Shown: positions 9,394 to 18,140, counted from the stretch's first letter. The stretch is DNA of 64,000 nucleotides from Alteriqipengyuania_B sp035481675 (GCF_035481675.1 NZ_JAYJJW010000001.1:310001-374000); one strand, 5' to 3'. Numbers and translations: made by a program. Notes: generated by a model not told the origin, from the sequence alone.

Positions 9394-10333
9394 CACATTC
9401 GGCGGCGTTCTCGGTCTTAATCGTCGCAACTGGCTGATTGCCCGGTACAATCCGCGTTTCGCCATCCATTCGGTCAATGACAAATTCCGCACCAAGGAGC
9501 GCTTGGCAGAACACGGCGTGCCGGTCCCGCAAACGCTGGCGCTTCTGGAAAATCGAGAACAATTGACGGAAATCGATCTCGACCGATTGCCTGAAGCGTG
9601 GGCAATGAAACCTAATCATGGACGCCGCGGTGAAGGCATATTGCTGATCAGCGGCCGCGATGAATCAGGCTGGAAGACGGTCAGCGGGATGGACCTGAGC
9701 CGCGAAAGAATAATCGCCCACGCATCGCATATTCTTGACGGAGAGCATTCCCTTGACGGTGCCCATTCGGATTCCGCGATTGTCGAACCGCTTATCCGTA
9801 CCCATCCGGTGCTGGCTCGCATCGTCCCTTACGGGCTGCCCGATGTGCGCATCATCTGTTATGGACCCGTGCCTCTGATGGCCATGGTCAGATTGCCGAC
9901 CAACGCGTCCGGCGGGAAAGCAAATTTGCATCAGGGCGCGATTGGAGCCGCCGTGAATTTCAAGAGCGGCAAGATATTTCGGGCGGTACTCCACGGAGAA
10001 TCGATAGCGCGTCATCCCGACACCGGCATCGAGTTGGTCGGACAGGAATTGCCCTTGTGGGACGAGATCGTCGATGCTGCGTCCCGCTGCGCGAGCGCTC
10101 TTAAGCTGGGTTACGTCGGCGTCGACGCAGTGCTCGATGAAGAACAGGGGGTGATGGTGCTCGAATGCAATGCGCATCCAGGCATCGAAATCCAGAATAT
10201 CAACGCCCGTGGATTATGGCCGCGCGTCAAGGCGGCCCAGCGATACCTCGACGAATTCGGGGAAGCCCCGAAACGGTATCGGTTCAAGGTCCGGAAAAAC
10301 CTGCGAACCCGTCTGCACAATCGTTTCGAATGA
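9386..10333 (+). CDS. ATP-grasp ligase, alpha-L-glutamate ligase-related (RimK-like)
   Basis: 315 residues from a GTG start that overlaps the 7-TM gene; GAGGACGG lies just upstream. It begins GVLGLNRRNW, as in the RimK-related ligases that accompany 7-TM proteins. ATP-grasp signs are the lysine of AMKPNHGRRGEGI (ATP binding) and LECNAHPGIEIQNIN near the C-terminus, the metal-binding E-x-N region. Enzymes of this superfamily make amide bonds between a carboxylate and an amine using ATP through an acyl-phosphate; the substrate of this subfamily is not known to me. Cytoplasmic, probably working with the 7-TM protein. Ends 63 bases before the convergent gene. Confidence 0.85.
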   Translation: MSDTFGGVLGLNRRNWLIARYNPRFAIHSVNDKFRTKERLAEHGVPVPQTLALLENREQLTEIDLDRLPEAWAMKPNHGRRGEGILLISGRDESGWKTVSGMDLSRERIIAHASHILDGEHSLDGAHSDSAIVEPLIRTHPVLARIVPYGLPDVRIICYGPVPLMAMVRLPTNASGGKANLHQGAIGAAVNFKSGKIFRAVLHGESIARHPDTGIELVGQELPLWDEIVDAASRCASALKLGYVGVDAVLDEEQGVMVLECNAHPGIEIQNINARGLWPRVKAAQRYLDEFGEAPKRYRFKVRKNLRTRLHNRFE

Positions 10334-10396
10334 CGACTGAGCCTTCGGGTAGATCCTCGCTAATTTTGTCTCTTGAGCGCTGACCCGACCGGTGGC

Positions 10397-11194
10397 CTAG
10401 CCCAAAGGTTCGCCGTCGTCCCCGTCCGCATCCGCGCCGCGCCCGCTTCGCAGCGCCTTTCGGGCCAGTTCCACTTCCACCACCTCTTCGTCTACCGCCC
10501 AGTCGGGCAGGGCAGCGTCGCCCGTCGCGCCGGGGTCTGCGGCGAGGAGGGTATGGTATTGGCGCAAGGCCGCGCGGGTTTCGGGGGCGAGGGCGATCCA
10601 CTGTGCGCGGCGGTTCGCTTCGCGGCGGCGCTGCACTGTGTCCAGTCGCGCGTTGAGCCGGGCAAGGACCTCGGCGCGGGCGGGCTGCGCGGCCGCCTGT
10701 TCCGCCTCCCACTCCGCGCGCCATTCGGCCTTCAGGTGCTGGCGCGCGGCAGGGCCGAGCGTGCCGGAATGGCCGGCTCCCTTGCCGTACTTCTCCGGCA
10801 TGCGCTGGGCGAGGACGAACATCAGCAACCGGTCGTTGAAGACGCGGCGCGTGCCCACGATCTCGCCGCGGTGGTAGACCGGCACCTCCACCCCGTTGAT
10901 CGCGCGGTCCATCAGCGTGTCCTCCACCCGCCGCACGCCTAGGTCCAGCGCGGCCTCCCACGCGCGGGCGAAGCTGGCGCCTTCGGGATGGGCGCGCAGC
11001 TTGTAGATATGGTGCTCGCCCGCGCCCATGCGGCGGCAGGCGTCGCGCACGGTGCCGGTTTCGGCGAGGAGGGCGATGAATTCGCGCTGCCGCTCTGCGC
11101 TCCAGCCGCCGCGGCGCATGCGCTTGCGCGGGACCGGGTCGAACTCGGGCAGGGTGTTATCAGGGAGGGCGGGGCGGTTGTCTGGCGTGCTCAT
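10397..11194 (-). CDS. HTH protein resembling a phage terminase small subunit
   Basis: 265 residues. The N-terminal half contains a helix-turn-helix-like stretch (RQREFIALLAETGTVRDACRRMG followed by HHIYKLR) and then DTLMDRAINGVEVPVYHRGEIVG, an arrangement seen in terminase small subunits and in domesticated relatives in sphingomonads. The C-terminal half is Ala/Arg/Glu-rich and probably helical, and ends acidic (DADGDDGEPLG). No other phage gene is nearby, so an active prophage is unlikely. The start is the ATG at 11192-11194; longer frames upstream would run into the divergent patatin gene. Function unknown; DNA binding is an inference. Confidence 0.65.
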   Translation of the reverse strand: MSTPDNRPALPDNTLPEFDPVPRKRMRRGGWSAERQREFIALLAETGTVRDACRRMGAGEHHIYKLRAHPEGASFARAWEAALDLGVRRVEDTLMDRAINGVEVPVYHRGEIVGTRRVFNDRLLMFVLAQRMPEKYGKGAGHSGTLGPAARQHLKAEWRAEWEAEQAAAQPARAEVLARLNARLDTVQRRREANRRAQWIALAPETRAALRQYHTLLAADPGATGDAALPDWAVDEEVVEVELARKALRSGRGADADGDDGEPLG

Positions 11195-11273
11195 CCGCCA
11201 GCCTGAAGCAGATTTCGCGCGAGTAGGAAAATGGCGCGTGCTGCGGTAGGGTGGCGGCCGAAAGGGGGCTTTC

Positions 11274-12263
11274 ATGGATATGCAGGCGTTGGCGCGGGCA
11301 GAGGGCTCGCTCGGCATCGCGCTTTCGGGCGGCGGGGCGAAGGGGGCGTTCCAGGTCGGCGCGATCCACGAGCTGGTGACGGTGCGCGGGGTGGACTTCG
11401 GCATCATCGGCGGAACGTCGACCGGCGCGCTGCAATCGATCGGGCTGGCGCAGGATATGGTGCCCGAATTGCTCGACACATGGCTGTCGCTGAAGAGCGA
11501 GAAGGACGTCTATCGCAAGCGATTGTTCGGCTTGGCGGGCGCGATCTTCGGCGCGAATGCGATGCACAATACGAAGCCGCTGCGCGGGCTGATCGAAGGC
11601 TTCGTGGACGAGGCGAAGGTGCGCGAGGTGGGCAAGGTGCTGCGCCTGGGCGTCGTCAACCTGCAGCAGGGCACGTTCGTGGGGGTTGACGAGACGTCGC
11701 GGAACCTGGCCGACTGGATCTATGCCAGCTGCGCCATGCCGGTCTATTTCGATCCCTTGCAGACGCGCACCGGGGCCGGCGGGTCGCTGGAGCAGTGGGT
11801 CGACGGGGGCGTGCGCGACGTGACGCCGTTGGGCGCGGTGCTGGAGGCGAAGCCCCGCGCGGTGCTGGCGGTGCGCGCCTCGCCGACGGTGAAGAAGCCG
11901 AAGCTGGAGGAATTCTCCGACCTGTTCGAGGTGGCGAAGCGCTGCGTGGCGATCCAGACGGCGGAGACCGAAGCCAACGATACGGAGCGGGCGCGCTGGG
12001 TGAACGACCTGCTCGCTGCGCGCAAGGAACAGCTGGAGGTGCTGCGGGCAGAGGGGCTGGACGAGGCGCAGATTCGGCGCATATGCGCCCCGTTGGAGGC
12101 GGAGCTGGGCGGCTATGTCCAGGCGCCGGTGGTCGTGATCGAGCCGGAGGAGGAGGTGTCCGACACGCTGCAGTTCGACCCGGTGGTGATCCGCCGCGCC
12201 ATCGACCTTGGCCGGCGGGCGGTGGACGAGCGGTGGGACGAGCTCGAGCGCCTGTTCGCGTGA
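11274..12263 (+). CDS. Patatin-like phospholipase
   Basis: 329 residues. Patatin signs are the oxyanion loop GGGAKGAF (about 18-25), the nucleophile elbow GTSTG (Ser ~48) and the DGG of the Ser-Asp dyad (VDGGVRD, about residue 179). Members hydrolyse acyl esters of phospholipids or related lipids. There is no signal peptide; likely cytoplasmic or membrane-associated. A run of G (AAAGGGGGC) ends a few bases before the ATG; a second ATG two codons downstream is possible. The C-terminal ~100 residues are charged and helical. Divergent from the terminase-like gene. Confidence 0.88.
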   Translation: MDMQALARAEGSLGIALSGGGAKGAFQVGAIHELVTVRGVDFGIIGGTSTGALQSIGLAQDMVPELLDTWLSLKSEKDVYRKRLFGLAGAIFGANAMHNTKPLRGLIEGFVDEAKVREVGKVLRLGVVNLQQGTFVGVDETSRNLADWIYASCAMPVYFDPLQTRTGAGGSLEQWVDGGVRDVTPLGAVLEAKPRAVLAVRASPTVKKPKLEEFSDLFEVAKRCVAIQTAETEANDTERARWVNDLLAARKEQLEVLRAEGLDEAQIRRICAPLEAELGGYVQAPVVVIEPEEEVSDTLQFDPVVIRRAIDLGRRAVDERWDELERLFA

Positions 12264-12392
12264 GGGATGGCGCAGTTTTTTGCACGAATGCGGGAACCCC
12301 TGCGCAAGCGCCTGCATTGATTTTGCGACGGACCGGGCCCCTCTGGCGTGCCATCCCCCGGATGCACGTGATGTCGGACGTTATCGGAAATG

Positions 12393-12448
12393 CCGATGCG
12401 TGCGGGCGGGCTGATCTCCCTCCCCCCCCTGACCTGCCGCCGCATCGG
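12393..12448 (+). promoter_or_regulatory. Long hairpin in the nhaA leader, candidate cation riboswitch element
   Basis: In the 269-base gap before nhaA, CCGATGCG (12393-12400) pairs exactly with CGCATCGG (12441-12448). Inside it, GCGG-g-CGGG (12402-12410) pairs with CCTGCCGC (12433-12440) with one bulge and one G-T pair. The loop (12411-12432) is pyrimidine-rich. The next 80 bases hold two GGAGG-like runs (about 12470-12475 and 12521-12525), the second the probable ribosome binding site. Leaders of nhaA genes in proteobacteria include nhaA-I and nhaA-II motif RNAs, reported as lithium-sensing riboswitches. Membership here is not proven; the hairpin could also be a plain attenuator. Confidence 0.4.
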
Positions 12449-12532
12449 CTTTCCGATTTTCTGAAAGAACCGGAGGAGCCTGCGCATGTCGCCTTGCAAA
12501 ACTGAAACACAAATAAACCCGGAGGCCCCGAC

Positions 12533-13744
12533 ATGATCGGCCGCTTCGCCCCCGCCATGCGCGACTTCCTGAAGCAGGAAAGCGCGGGCGGCATCATCCT
12601 GATCTTCGCCGCCATCGCCGCGATGGTGGTCGCCAACAGTCCGCTGCTGGGCAGCTACAAGTCTATGCTCGATACCCCGGTGATCGCCGGGATCGGCAGC
12701 GTCGTGATCGACAAGCCGCTGCTGCTGTGGATCAACGACGGGCTGATGGCGGTGTTCTTTTTCCTTGTCGGGCTGGAGGTGAAGCGCGAGATCATCGATG
12801 GCCAGCTGTCCAGCTGGAACAGGGCATCCTTGCCGCTTGTCGCCGCGATCGGTGGGATGGCGATCCCGGCACTGATCTTCGTCGCCGTGAACCAGGGCTC
12901 GCCCGAGAATATCTCCGGCTGGGCCATTCCCGCCGCGACCGACATCGCGTTTGCGCTCGGCGTCCTTTCGCTGCTGGGGCCGCGCGTGCCGGTGGCGCTC
13001 AAGGCGCTGCTGCTCGCCATCGCGGTGATCGACGATATCGGCGCGATCACCGTCATCGCCCTGTTCTACACCAGCGAGATCGACCCCGCGATGCTGGGCG
13101 GCGCGGCCGCCGTATTTGCCGCGATGCTGGTCGTCGGGCGGATGAAAGTGTCGACCAGCATCCCCTACGTGCTGCTGTTCATCGTGCTGTGGGTCTTCGT
13201 GCTGAAGTCGGGCGTCCACGCCACGCTGGCCGGCGTCGCCGCCGCGTTCACCGTGCCGATGCAGGCACGAGACGGGACGCGGCTGCTCGAACGGATGGAG
13301 CACGGGCTGCACCCGTGGTCCGCCTTCCTGATCATCCCGGTCTTCGGTTTCGCCAATGCGGGCGTGTCGCTTGCGGGCGTATCGCCGTCCGCATTGCTCG
13401 ACCCGCTGCCGCTCGGCATTGCGCTGGGCCTGCTTGTGGGCAAGCAGCTGGGCATCTTCGGCTTCGCCTTCGCCGCGGTGAAATTGAAACTCGCCAGCTT
13501 GCCGGCCGACGTGACCTGGAAGCAGGTGCACGCGATGTCGCTGCTCGCGGCGATCGGCTTCACCATGAGCCTGTTCATCGGCAACCTGGCGTTCGACGAC
13601 CTGGCCCGCATCGACGCGGTGAAGATCGGCGTGCTGACCGGCTCACTGGTCGCCGCGCTGGCAGGATACGCCCTGCTGCGTGCCACGACGACAAAGCCGG
13701 ATCCCAAAGAATTCCCGAACCCGGAGGGGGATGTTTCCAACTGA
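12533..13744 (+). CDS. nhaA: Na+/H+ antiporter NhaA
   Basis: 403 residues, typical of NhaA. It begins FLKQESAGGIILIFAAIAAM as in the family, has about 12 hydrophobic helices, and carries the ion-site motif with the adjacent aspartates in AVIDDIGAI (about residues 163-171) and the A-T-D of IPAATDIAFALGVL. It exchanges external protons for cytoplasmic Na+ or Li+ in the inner membrane, for sodium and alkaline pH homeostasis, fitting a marine or saline habitat. The ATG follows CCCGGAGGCCCCGAC. A structured leader precedes it, and the carbonic anhydrase gene starts 21 bases after its stop, so a pH-related cotranscript is plausible. Confidence 0.97.
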   Translation: MIGRFAPAMRDFLKQESAGGIILIFAAIAAMVVANSPLLGSYKSMLDTPVIAGIGSVVIDKPLLLWINDGLMAVFFFLVGLEVKREIIDGQLSSWNRASLPLVAAIGGMAIPALIFVAVNQGSPENISGWAIPAATDIAFALGVLSLLGPRVPVALKALLLAIAVIDDIGAITVIALFYTSEIDPAMLGGAAAVFAAMLVVGRMKVSTSIPYVLLFIVLWVFVLKSGVHATLAGVAAAFTVPMQARDGTRLLERMEHGLHPWSAFLIIPVFGFANAGVSLAGVSPSALLDPLPLGIALGLLVGKQLGIFGFAFAAVKLKLASLPADVTWKQVHAMSLLAAIGFTMSLFIGNLAFDDLARIDAVKIGVLTGSLVAALAGYALLRATTTKPDPKEFPNPEGDVSN

Positions 13745-13765
13745 CACCTGAAAGGAGAGACCGAA

Positions 13766-14512
13766 ATGCGTAAGTTAGTATTGGCCACAATGGCTGCCCT
13801 TGTTGCCACGCCGGCGCTGGCCGACCACCATATGGATGGCAAGGATTGGACATTCGGCGATGGCGTTACGGATGAGCGTTGGTCGCTCATAAGTTCCGAT
13901 TATGCCCTGTGCGATGCCGGCCTGAATCAGTCGCCCATCGACTTGGGTTCGTCCAACGCCCGCGGCGACGTAGAGTTGGAAACCATGTTCGGCGAAGCTG
14001 CTGGTACGATGGCTCTGGGGCAAGAAAAAGTGCAGGTCGACTTTGCGGCCGGGCAGGGCTTTGGAATGAATTCCGGCGGCACGATGTTCAACCTGCTTCA
14101 GGTGCATTTTCATACGCCGAGCGAACATGCCATCGACGGCATGCGCTACCCGCTGGTTGCCCATTTCGTTCACGCGACGGACGACGGCAAGCTGGGCGTG
14201 CTGGGTGTGATGTACACCGAAGGGGATGAGAACGAAGGTCTCGCCTCGATCCTTGAGGCCCACGCTGGGGGTAGCGGTACGGCCGTAACCGTAGACATCG
14301 ACGACATGCTGCCGGCTGACATCGACGTATATCGCTATATGGGCTCGCTTACCACGCCTCCCTGCAGCGAAGGGGTGAATTGGCATGTCGCCGACACGTC
14401 GGTCGAAGCGAGCGCTGCACAGATCGCAGCCCTGCGCAGCGGCCTCGGCGGCGACACGGCGCGCTCGCTCCAGCCGCAGGGCAGCCGCTTAGTGGTCGCT
14501 CCGGCAGACTGA
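13766..14512 (+). CDS. Alpha-type carbonic anhydrase, periplasmic
   Basis: 248 residues with a signal peptide (cleavage near PALA-DHH). Family signs: QSPID (about 52-56), the zinc histidines in QVHFHTPSEH (about 111-120) and the following LVAHFVH, and the SLTTPPCSEGVNWHV block (about 194-208). It interconverts CO2 and bicarbonate in the periplasm. AAAGGAGAG lies just before the ATG. Base composition is more AT-rich than nhaA before it, with more mixed codon use, hinting at separate origin. Being close behind nhaA suggests a shared role in pH balance. A strong terminator follows. Confidence 0.95.
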   Translation: MRKLVLATMAALVATPALADHHMDGKDWTFGDGVTDERWSLISSDYALCDAGLNQSPIDLGSSNARGDVELETMFGEAAGTMALGQEKVQVDFAAGQGFGMNSGGTMFNLLQVHFHTPSEHAIDGMRYPLVAHFVHATDDGKLGVLGVMYTEGDENEGLASILEAHAGGSGTAVTVDIDDMLPADIDVYRYMGSLTTPPCSEGVNWHVADTSVEASAAQIAALRSGLGGDTARSLQPQGSRLVVAPAD

Positions 14513-14527
14513 TCCCCGGGACACAAG

Positions 14528-14564
14528 AAAGCCCGCCCGGTCCATCGCGGACCGGGCGGGCTTT
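14528..14564. terminator. Bidirectional intrinsic terminator between carbonic anhydrase and proA
   Basis: A perfect 16-bp stem: 14528-14543 pairs with 14549-14564, closed by a five-base loop. The arms end in AAA on the left and TTT on the right, giving a short U tract in both directions. It sits between two convergent genes. Confidence 0.9.
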
Positions 14565-14584
14565 ATCGTGCCTGTGGCTAGCGC

Positions 14585-15850
14585 TTACGGCCGCGTCTGG
14601 CCGGTGCCGTGGACGAGGTACTTGAAGCTCGTCAGCTGCTCCAGCCCGACTGGGCCGCGGGCGTGCATCTTGCCGGTGGCGATGCCGATTTCCGCGCCCA
14701 TGCCGAATTCCCCGCCGTCGGAGAACTGGGTGGAGGCGTTGTGCATCACCACGGCGCTGTCGATCGCCGTCATGAAGCTGTCGGCGGCGGCCTGGTCTTC
14801 GGTCAGGATCGCGTCGGTGTGGTGGCTGGAGTGGTCTTCCACCCAGGCGATGGCTTCATCGAGGCCGTCCACGATCTTCACGCTGGCGATGGGGTCGAGA
14901 TATTCGGTGTTCCAGTCCTCTTCGCTCGCCGGCTTCAGCCGGTCGTCGATCGCGACGGCATCGGCATCGCCGCGCAATTCGCAATCGCCGCCCATGACGT
15001 CCGCGATTTTCGGGATGACCTTATCCGCAATCGCACGGTCGACGACGATGCTCTCGGTCGCGCCGCAAATGCCGGTCCGGCGCAGCTTGGCGTTGCGGAT
15101 CACGTCCACCGCCTTGTCGATATCGGCCGCTTCGTGGACATAGGAATGGCAGTTGCCGTCGAGGTGCAGCAGGGTCGGCACGCTGGCCTGATCGCGGACC
15201 AGTTCCACCAGGCCGCGCCCGCCGCGCGGGATGACCAGGTCGACGAACTCGTCGGCCTTCAGCAAGGCAGCGACTGCGGCGCGGTCGGCGGTCTGCACGG
15301 TCTGCACCGCATCGGCGGGAAGCCCTGCGCTACGCAAGCCTTCCTGCATCGCTTCCACGATGACGCGGGTCGAATTGCGGCTTTCGCTGCCGCCGCGCAG
15401 GATGATCGCGTTGCCGGACTTGAGGCACAGCGCGCTGGCATCGGCGCCCACGTTCGGGCGGCTTTCGTAAATCATGCCGATCACGCCGATCGGCACGGCA
15501 ACGCGTTCGATCTTCAGCCCGTTGGGGCGGTCGAACGTGGCGAGCCGGCGGCCGACGGGGTCGGGCAGGTCGGCGATTTCCTCCAGCGCCCTGGCCATCG
15601 CTTCGATCCGGTCTTCGGTCAGGCGAAGCCGGTCGATGAAGCTTTCCGGCTTCTTGCCCTCGACGCTCTTCACGTCATCGGCATTGGCGGCGAGCAGGGC
15701 AGGGGTCGCGTCGCGCAGCGCCGTGGCCGCGCCGGTCAGCGCCTTGTTCTTCGCTTCCGTGCTGGCGGTGATGAGCTGGCGCGCTGCCTCGCGGGCGCGG
15801 CTGCCAAGCTCGTGGATATGGATCTGGGGGTCGAGTGTCTGGTCGTTCAT
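14585..15850 (-). CDS. proA: Gamma-glutamyl phosphate reductase (ProA)
   Basis: 421 residues, standard length. It shows the aldehyde-dehydrogenase-like fold with YESRPNVGADA (about 128-138), LRGGSES, and the catalytic cysteine in RRTGICGATE (about residue 257). It reduces gamma-glutamyl phosphate to glutamate semialdehyde with NADPH, second step of proline synthesis. It lies downstream of proC on the same strand (77-base gap), with proB divergent beyond, so the whole proline pathway is clustered here. AGAGGAC precedes the ATG. Confidence 0.98.
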   Translation of the reverse strand: MNDQTLDPQIHIHELGSRAREAARQLITASTEAKNKALTGAATALRDATPALLAANADDVKSVEGKKPESFIDRLRLTEDRIEAMARALEEIADLPDPVGRRLATFDRPNGLKIERVAVPIGVIGMIYESRPNVGADASALCLKSGNAIILRGGSESRNSTRVIVEAMQEGLRSAGLPADAVQTVQTADRAAVAALLKADEFVDLVIPRGGRGLVELVRDQASVPTLLHLDGNCHSYVHEAADIDKAVDVIRNAKLRRTGICGATESIVVDRAIADKVIPKIADVMGGDCELRGDADAVAIDDRLKPASEEDWNTEYLDPIASVKIVDGLDEAIAWVEDHSSHHTDAILTEDQAAADSFMTAIDSAVVMHNASTQFSDGGEFGMGAEIGIATGKMHARGPVGLEQLTSFKYLVHGTGQTRP

Positions 15851-15927
15851 GTCGTCCTCTTTTATCTTTGTCGTTCTACGGGTGCGGGCGGCGCGGGGTT
15901 CCGCAAAAAGGCCGGTTTCCCGCGCGC

Positions 15928-16743
15928 TCAGCGCAATTCGACCGCGCGTTCATACGCAGCCTCGAGTGTGTCGCGAAGGCGGCGGGACAGGCCCTCGTCG
16001 CCATTGAGCGCTTCCAGCCCGGCCGCGGTCGTGCCGCCCTTGCTGGTCACCGAATTGCGCAAATCTTCCAGCGGCTGGTCCGGTTGCTGCATCGCCATGG
16101 CGGTGGTCCCGGCCATCGTGCCGAGCACCATGTCGCGCGCCTCGCTTTCGGAAAAGCCCACGCCCACTGCGGCCTCGACATAGGCGCGGGCGATTTCGAA
16201 GACATAGCCGGGGCCGGAGCCGGCGACAGCGGTTACGCGGTCGAGCTTGTCTTCGCTATCCACGGGCACGCAGGTGCCGGTGCGGTCCATCATGGCCTGC
16301 GCGTGGGCGGCCTGCCGCGCGGTGACGGCATCGGCGGCATAGAGCCCGCTGACGCCCTGGCCTACTGCGGCAGGCAGGTTGGGCATGACACGGATCACGG
16401 GCGCGCCGTCCATCAGGCCGGACAGGCGCGCGGCGGAGGTTCCGGCGGCCATCGAGAGGACATAGCCCCCTTCGGCGAGATGCGGGCGGTAGTCCGGGAG
16501 GATATCGCCGATCATCTGCGGCTTGATAGCCACGATGACGGCATCGAAAGTTTCATCGCCGAGCGCGTCGCGGTCGCCCAGAAGGCGAACGTCTTCGGGC
16601 GCTTCCTGCAGGCCGGGATCGACGATTGTGAACTGTTCGTCGCCCTTCTTCCAATAGGTAAGCAAGGCGCCGCCCATTTTTCCGCAGCCGATCATTAGAA
16701 CTTTCGAATTGGTAATATTACGCTCCCCAATATTTGTAATCAT
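15928..16743 (-). CDS. proC: Pyrroline-5-carboxylate reductase (ProC)
   Basis: 271 residues. The N-terminal Rossmann motif MIGCGKMGG (about 17-25) binds NAD(P)H, and the C-terminal VAGSGPGYVFE and MVLGTMAGTTAM blocks are typical of ProC. It reduces pyrroline-5-carboxylate to proline. The ATG at 16743 gives a 14-residue lead before the Rossmann motif and has only a weak ribosome binding site; the internal ATG of VLMIGC is an alternative but would cut into the first strand. First gene of proC-proA, divergent from proB. Confidence 0.95.
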   Translation of the reverse strand: MITNIGERNITNSKVLMIGCGKMGGALLTYWKKGDEQFTIVDPGLQEAPEDVRLLGDRDALGDETFDAVIVAIKPQMIGDILPDYRPHLAEGGYVLSMAAGTSAARLSGLMDGAPVIRVMPNLPAAVGQGVSGLYAADAVTARQAAHAQAMMDRTGTCVPVDSEDKLDRVTAVAGSGPGYVFEIARAYVEAAVGVGFSESEARDMVLGTMAGTTAMAMQQPDQPLEDLRNSVTSKGGTTAAGLEALNGDEGLSRRLRDTLEAAYERAVELR

Positions 16744-16842
16744 GGTTGAAAGTTAGAATAAAACCGTGCGGTACGGGTCGCGGACCGACCGCCGACCTGC
16801 CGATTGATCCGGTGCGCATAGGAATTTTCTACGCATGGTCTG

Positions 16843-16857
16843 TTGTGCAGTGCACAA
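16843..16857. promoter_or_regulatory. Perfect palindrome between divergent proC and proB, candidate operator
   Basis: TTGTGCA-G-TGCACAA is a perfect 7-1-7 inverted repeat in the 182-base region shared by the two divergent promoters. The surrounding bases are AT-rich (TATATGGTCGCATATAAAAT at about 16865-16885), which could hold a promoter. The regulator is not known. Confidence 0.35.
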
Positions 16858-16925
16858 TTCCTATCTATATGGTCGCATATAAAATTTCAACCCGCTGAAA
16901 GATTGAGGTTGTCCAGATTTCCATT

Positions 16926-18119
16926 GTGACCCAACACCAGAACACCGCATCCACCGCTCAAAACAACGCCAAACCCCAAACCGTCGTCGTCAAGATCGGC
17001 TCCGCGCTGCTCGCGAACCAGGATTTGCTGACGCCGCGCTTCGGGTTCCTCCAGCGCCTGCTAGAGGATGTCCACCGCCTGCGCACGCAGGGCAAGCGCG
17101 TGATCCTGACCTCCTCGGGCAGCGTCGCGCTCGGCCTGCGCATGGTCGGTGAAACGCCCGAAACCGCCGGGGTTTCCGACAAGCAGGCGGCCGCCGCTTG
17201 CGGGATGCCGCTGCTGCTCAACGCCTACAAGCAGGTGGCGCACGAATACGGGGTGGAAATCGCACAGGTCCTGCTGACGCTCGGCGATTTCGAGAACCAT
17301 CGCCGGTTCCTCAACACCCGCAACACGGTCAATCGCCTGCTGGAAGCCGGCATCGTGCCGATCGTGAACGAGAACGACACGATCACGACGGAACAGATTC
17401 GCGTGGGCGACAACGACCGGCTGAGCGCCAAGGTCGCGCAGATGGTCGGCGCGAAGGACCTCATCATCCTGACCGGGGTCGACGGGCTGTTCGACCGCAA
17501 TCCGGACGATCCCGATGCGGTCTTCATCCCGGAAGTCAGCGACGTGTCGCAGTACATGGCGGCCACGCAGGGCAAGAGCACGCTGGGCACCGGCGGCATG
17601 GAAACCAAGCTGCTGGCCGCGAACATGGCGCAGGAAGCCGGCTGCATGACCTGGATCGCGCAGGGCGAGGCGGACCGGCCGCTCTCCACCGTGCTCGCTG
17701 GCGAAAGGCGCGCGACGAAGGTCCTGCCGCATCCCAACCCGGTTTCCGGCTGGGACGGCTGGATCGCCAACCGCCTGCAGATGGCCGGCAGCGTGGTGGT
17801 TTCGAAAGAGGTCGCCGACCAGCTCGGCCCCGACGACCGCCCGATCCGCCGCGCCGACCTGATCAGCGTGGACGGCGATTTCACCCGCGGCGACGTGCTC
17901 CACGTCTACGATACCGACGGGGTGGAGCGGGCACGGGGCCTGAGCGACTTCACCAGCGAGGAACTGCGCGTCCTGACGCACAATCCGGATGTCGCGGCGC
18001 CGCAGCTGCTCGGCTACAACACCAAGGGAGAGATCATCCGCGGCAACAACCTGGTGCCGCTGGATGATCGCCACCTGCTGTGGGACGCGCCCGAAGCGGT
18101 GGAGGAACAGCGCGGCTAG
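16926..18119 (+). CDS. proB: Glutamate 5-kinase (ProB) with PUA domain
   Basis: 397 residues from a GTG start. The amino-acid kinase domain carries VVVKIGSALL (about 19-28), TSSGSVALG, NENDTI and the VGDNDRLSAKVA loop; the C-terminal ~100 residues form a PUA domain (GWIANRLQMAG...VDGDFTRGDVLHVYD). It phosphorylates glutamate in the first, usually proline-inhibited, step of proline synthesis. The Asn/Gln/Thr-rich first 15 residues precede the first kinase strand and the ribosome binding site is weak, so a slightly later start is possible. Divergent from proC-proA. Confidence 0.97.
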   Translation: MTQHQNTASTAQNNAKPQTVVVKIGSALLANQDLLTPRFGFLQRLLEDVHRLRTQGKRVILTSSGSVALGLRMVGETPETAGVSDKQAAAACGMPLLLNAYKQVAHEYGVEIAQVLLTLGDFENHRRFLNTRNTVNRLLEAGIVPIVNENDTITTEQIRVGDNDRLSAKVAQMVGAKDLIILTGVDGLFDRNPDDPDAVFIPEVSDVSQYMAATQGKSTLGTGGMETKLLAANMAQEAGCMTWIAQGEADRPLSTVLAGERRATKVLPHPNPVSGWDGWIANRLQMAGSVVVSKEVADQLGPDDRPIRRADLISVDGDFTRGDVLHVYDTDGVERARGLSDFTSEELRVLTHNPDVAAPQLLGYNTKGEIIRGNNLVPLDDRHLLWDAPEAVEEQRG

Positions 18120-18140
18120 GTCGCGCGCGCCGTCTCGCGA

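Noticed and set aside
10397..11194. Prophage
   Set aside because: Only one terminase-like gene and no capsid, integrase or lysis genes around it.
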